The translations under genes and the position numbers were made by a program. From positions 1 to 6,674 of the forward strand of contig CAXDOW010000107.1 in assembly GCA_963991165.1 (NCBI GenBank): a stretch of 6,674 nucleotides of DNA. Reading direction: 5' to 3'. This document shows positions 6,289 through 6,674 of the stretch, in pieces; the stretch's first letter is position 1, and each line of letters opens with the position of its first letter. Under the pieces are notes generated by a model. That model did no database searches. It was not told the DNA's origin and was given only the letters and a program-made list of their open reading frames with translations. The DNA is from GCA-2862585 sp963991165 (GTDB lineage Bacteria; Bacteroidota; Bacteroidia; Flavobacteriales; UBA7312).

Positions 6289-6535
6289 ATTTCTCTCCTT
6301 CAAGAATAACTACTTTATTGTTAATTTTTACTGCTACTACATGGTCGCCGTTTGATTCATACTTATCGGCAATCATCTTTGCATATTCGACATCATCAAT
6401 GAAGAATCGTTCCTCGGTATCTAAAAAAGAAATTGTCCGTCTACCATCTTCCCTAGACCAACAATCAACCTCTATCTTTTTTAACTTATCACGCTTGTCC
6501 CTGAGTTCATCGGGAGACAAATTATTAGTTACCAT
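6275..6535 (-). CDS. Small hypothetical protein (86 aa), first gene of the RAMP-like unit
   Basis: The ATG at 6533-6535 has a strong AAGGAG SD 5-6 nt upstream and lies 26 nt after the centre of palindrome copy 6. The product is small, soluble and highly charged. It has an N-terminal amphipathic helix (LSPDELRDKRDKLKKIE), a strand-rich middle (GRRTISFLDTEERFFIDD), a short helix (VEYAKMIADKYESNG) and a closing hairpin (DHVVAVKINNKVVILEGE). No catalytic motif, cysteine cluster or membrane segment is visible. Its last 14 nt overlap the start of the RAMP-like gene, whose SD lies within them, so the two products are likely made together and may interact. No family is recognised. Confidence 0.78.
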   Translation of the reverse strand: MVTNNLSPDELRDKRDKLKKIEVDCWSREDGRRTISFLDTEERFFIDDVEYAKMIADKYESNGDHVVAVKINNKVVILEGEKYGEG

Positions 6536-6550
6536 ACCCTTCTCCTTTTA

Positions 6551-6572
6551 AAAAATAACAGTGTTACTTTTT
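6551..6572. repeat. Repeated palindrome, copy 6 (asymmetric variant ATAACAGTGTTAC)
   Basis: The core at 6555-6567 is centred on G6561. The outer base of the left arm is A instead of G, which breaks the outermost DNA pair; read as minus-strand RNA, the same pair becomes a G-U wobble. A-tract to the left (6550-6554) and five T to the right (6568-6572). The centre is 26 nt from the A of the 86-aa gene's ATG. Confidence 0.85.
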
Positions 6573-6627
6573 GAAACAAAGCTTACCGCACCAAACCAAA
6601 ACACAGCAAACCTAACCGAACCTAGCC
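6573..6627. other. Unassigned end of the true sequence, CA-rich
   Basis: This 55-base stretch before the adapter has almost no T and repeats AACC several times (CCAAACC, AAACC, TAACC, GAACC). No gene can be assigned: two minus-strand frames meet TAG stops and the third gives only a short hydrophobic tail ending at 6548-6550. It may be the end of an upstream gene or a non-coding leader. Confidence 0.4.
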
Positions 6628-6674
6628 CTGTCTCTTATACACATCTGACGCTGCCGACGAATAGAGAGGTGTAG
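6628..6674 (+). other. Nextera transposon/adapter read-through (sequencing artefact)
   Basis: CTGTCTCTTATACACATCT (6628-6646) is the 19-bp Tn5 mosaic end used in Nextera libraries. It is followed by GACGCTGCCGACGA (6647-6660), then an 8-base index ATAGAGAG (6661-6668), the reverse complement of the i5 index CTCTCTAT, and GTGTAG, the start of the P5-side adapter. The order and spacing are exactly those of a Nextera i5 adapter, so these 47 bases are not genomic. Confidence 0.98.

Noticed and set aside
248..6572. Six repeated short palindromes as a CRISPR array or REP cluster
   Set aside because: Spacing is irregular (hundreds to about 2,200 bases) with genes in between, so this is not an array.
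6548..6627. Minus-strand frame ending at 6548-6550 as the C-terminus of an upstream gene
   Set aside because: Only about 25 codons are visible, the frame passes through the palindrome, which no other gene here reads through, and the adapter cuts off any upstream evidence.

Overview
The window looks like part of a tailed-phage (or prophage-like) genome from a metagenomic or isolate assembly. The genes are short and tightly packed, nearly all lie on the minus strand, stops and starts overlap or nearly touch, and most starts have a strong AGGAG-type Shine-Dalgarno, so the host is a bacterium that uses SD-led initiation. Most products are phage-type hypotheticals. The last 47 bases (6628-6674) are not biological: they are Nextera transposon/adapter sequence, so the real sequence ends at 6627.

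Minus-strand order, from high to low coordinates: an 86-aa unknown protein (6275-6535) overlaps a 206-aa protein with RAMP/Cas7-like motifs (5668-6288). Then comes a 180-base non-coding gap holding a nested inverted repeat, a T3/T7-type phage-promoter look-alike pointing rightward, and one copy of a repeated palindrome. Next is a MoxR-type AAA+ ATPase (4400-5488), a VWA protein with a metallopeptidase-like HEAWH domain (3082-4368), and a conserved partner protein of unknown function (2192-3082). They are followed by a 468-aa unknown protein (750-2156) that overlaps a VRR-NUC family nuclease (494-787). At the left edge a minus-strand gene (1-215) runs out of the window. The only credible plus-strand gene is a 68-aa ORF (275-481).

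The most distinctive feature is a short palindrome, core GTAACAGTGTTAC or a one- or two-base variant, in six copies. It sits in every non-overlapping gene junction and in none of the overlapping ones, so it marks the ends of the apparent transcription units: [86 aa + RAMP-like], [AAA+], [VWA + partner], [468 aa + VRR-NUC], [68 aa plus-strand], [left-edge gene]. Three copies lie exactly 26 nt before a minus-strand start codon. All six carry an A-tract on the left, which is a T-tract after the palindrome on the minus strand. It could be a phage-specific promoter or operator, a weak bidirectional terminator, or both.

Functionally, the centre is a MoxR ATPase/VWA-metallopeptidase module. By analogy with MoxR-VWA pairs this is a chaperone-like or remodelling machine, but its target in the phage is unknown. 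The nuclease and the RAMP-like protein suggest nucleic-acid functions nearby. No structural, lysis or replication hallmark genes are present to fix the phage group.
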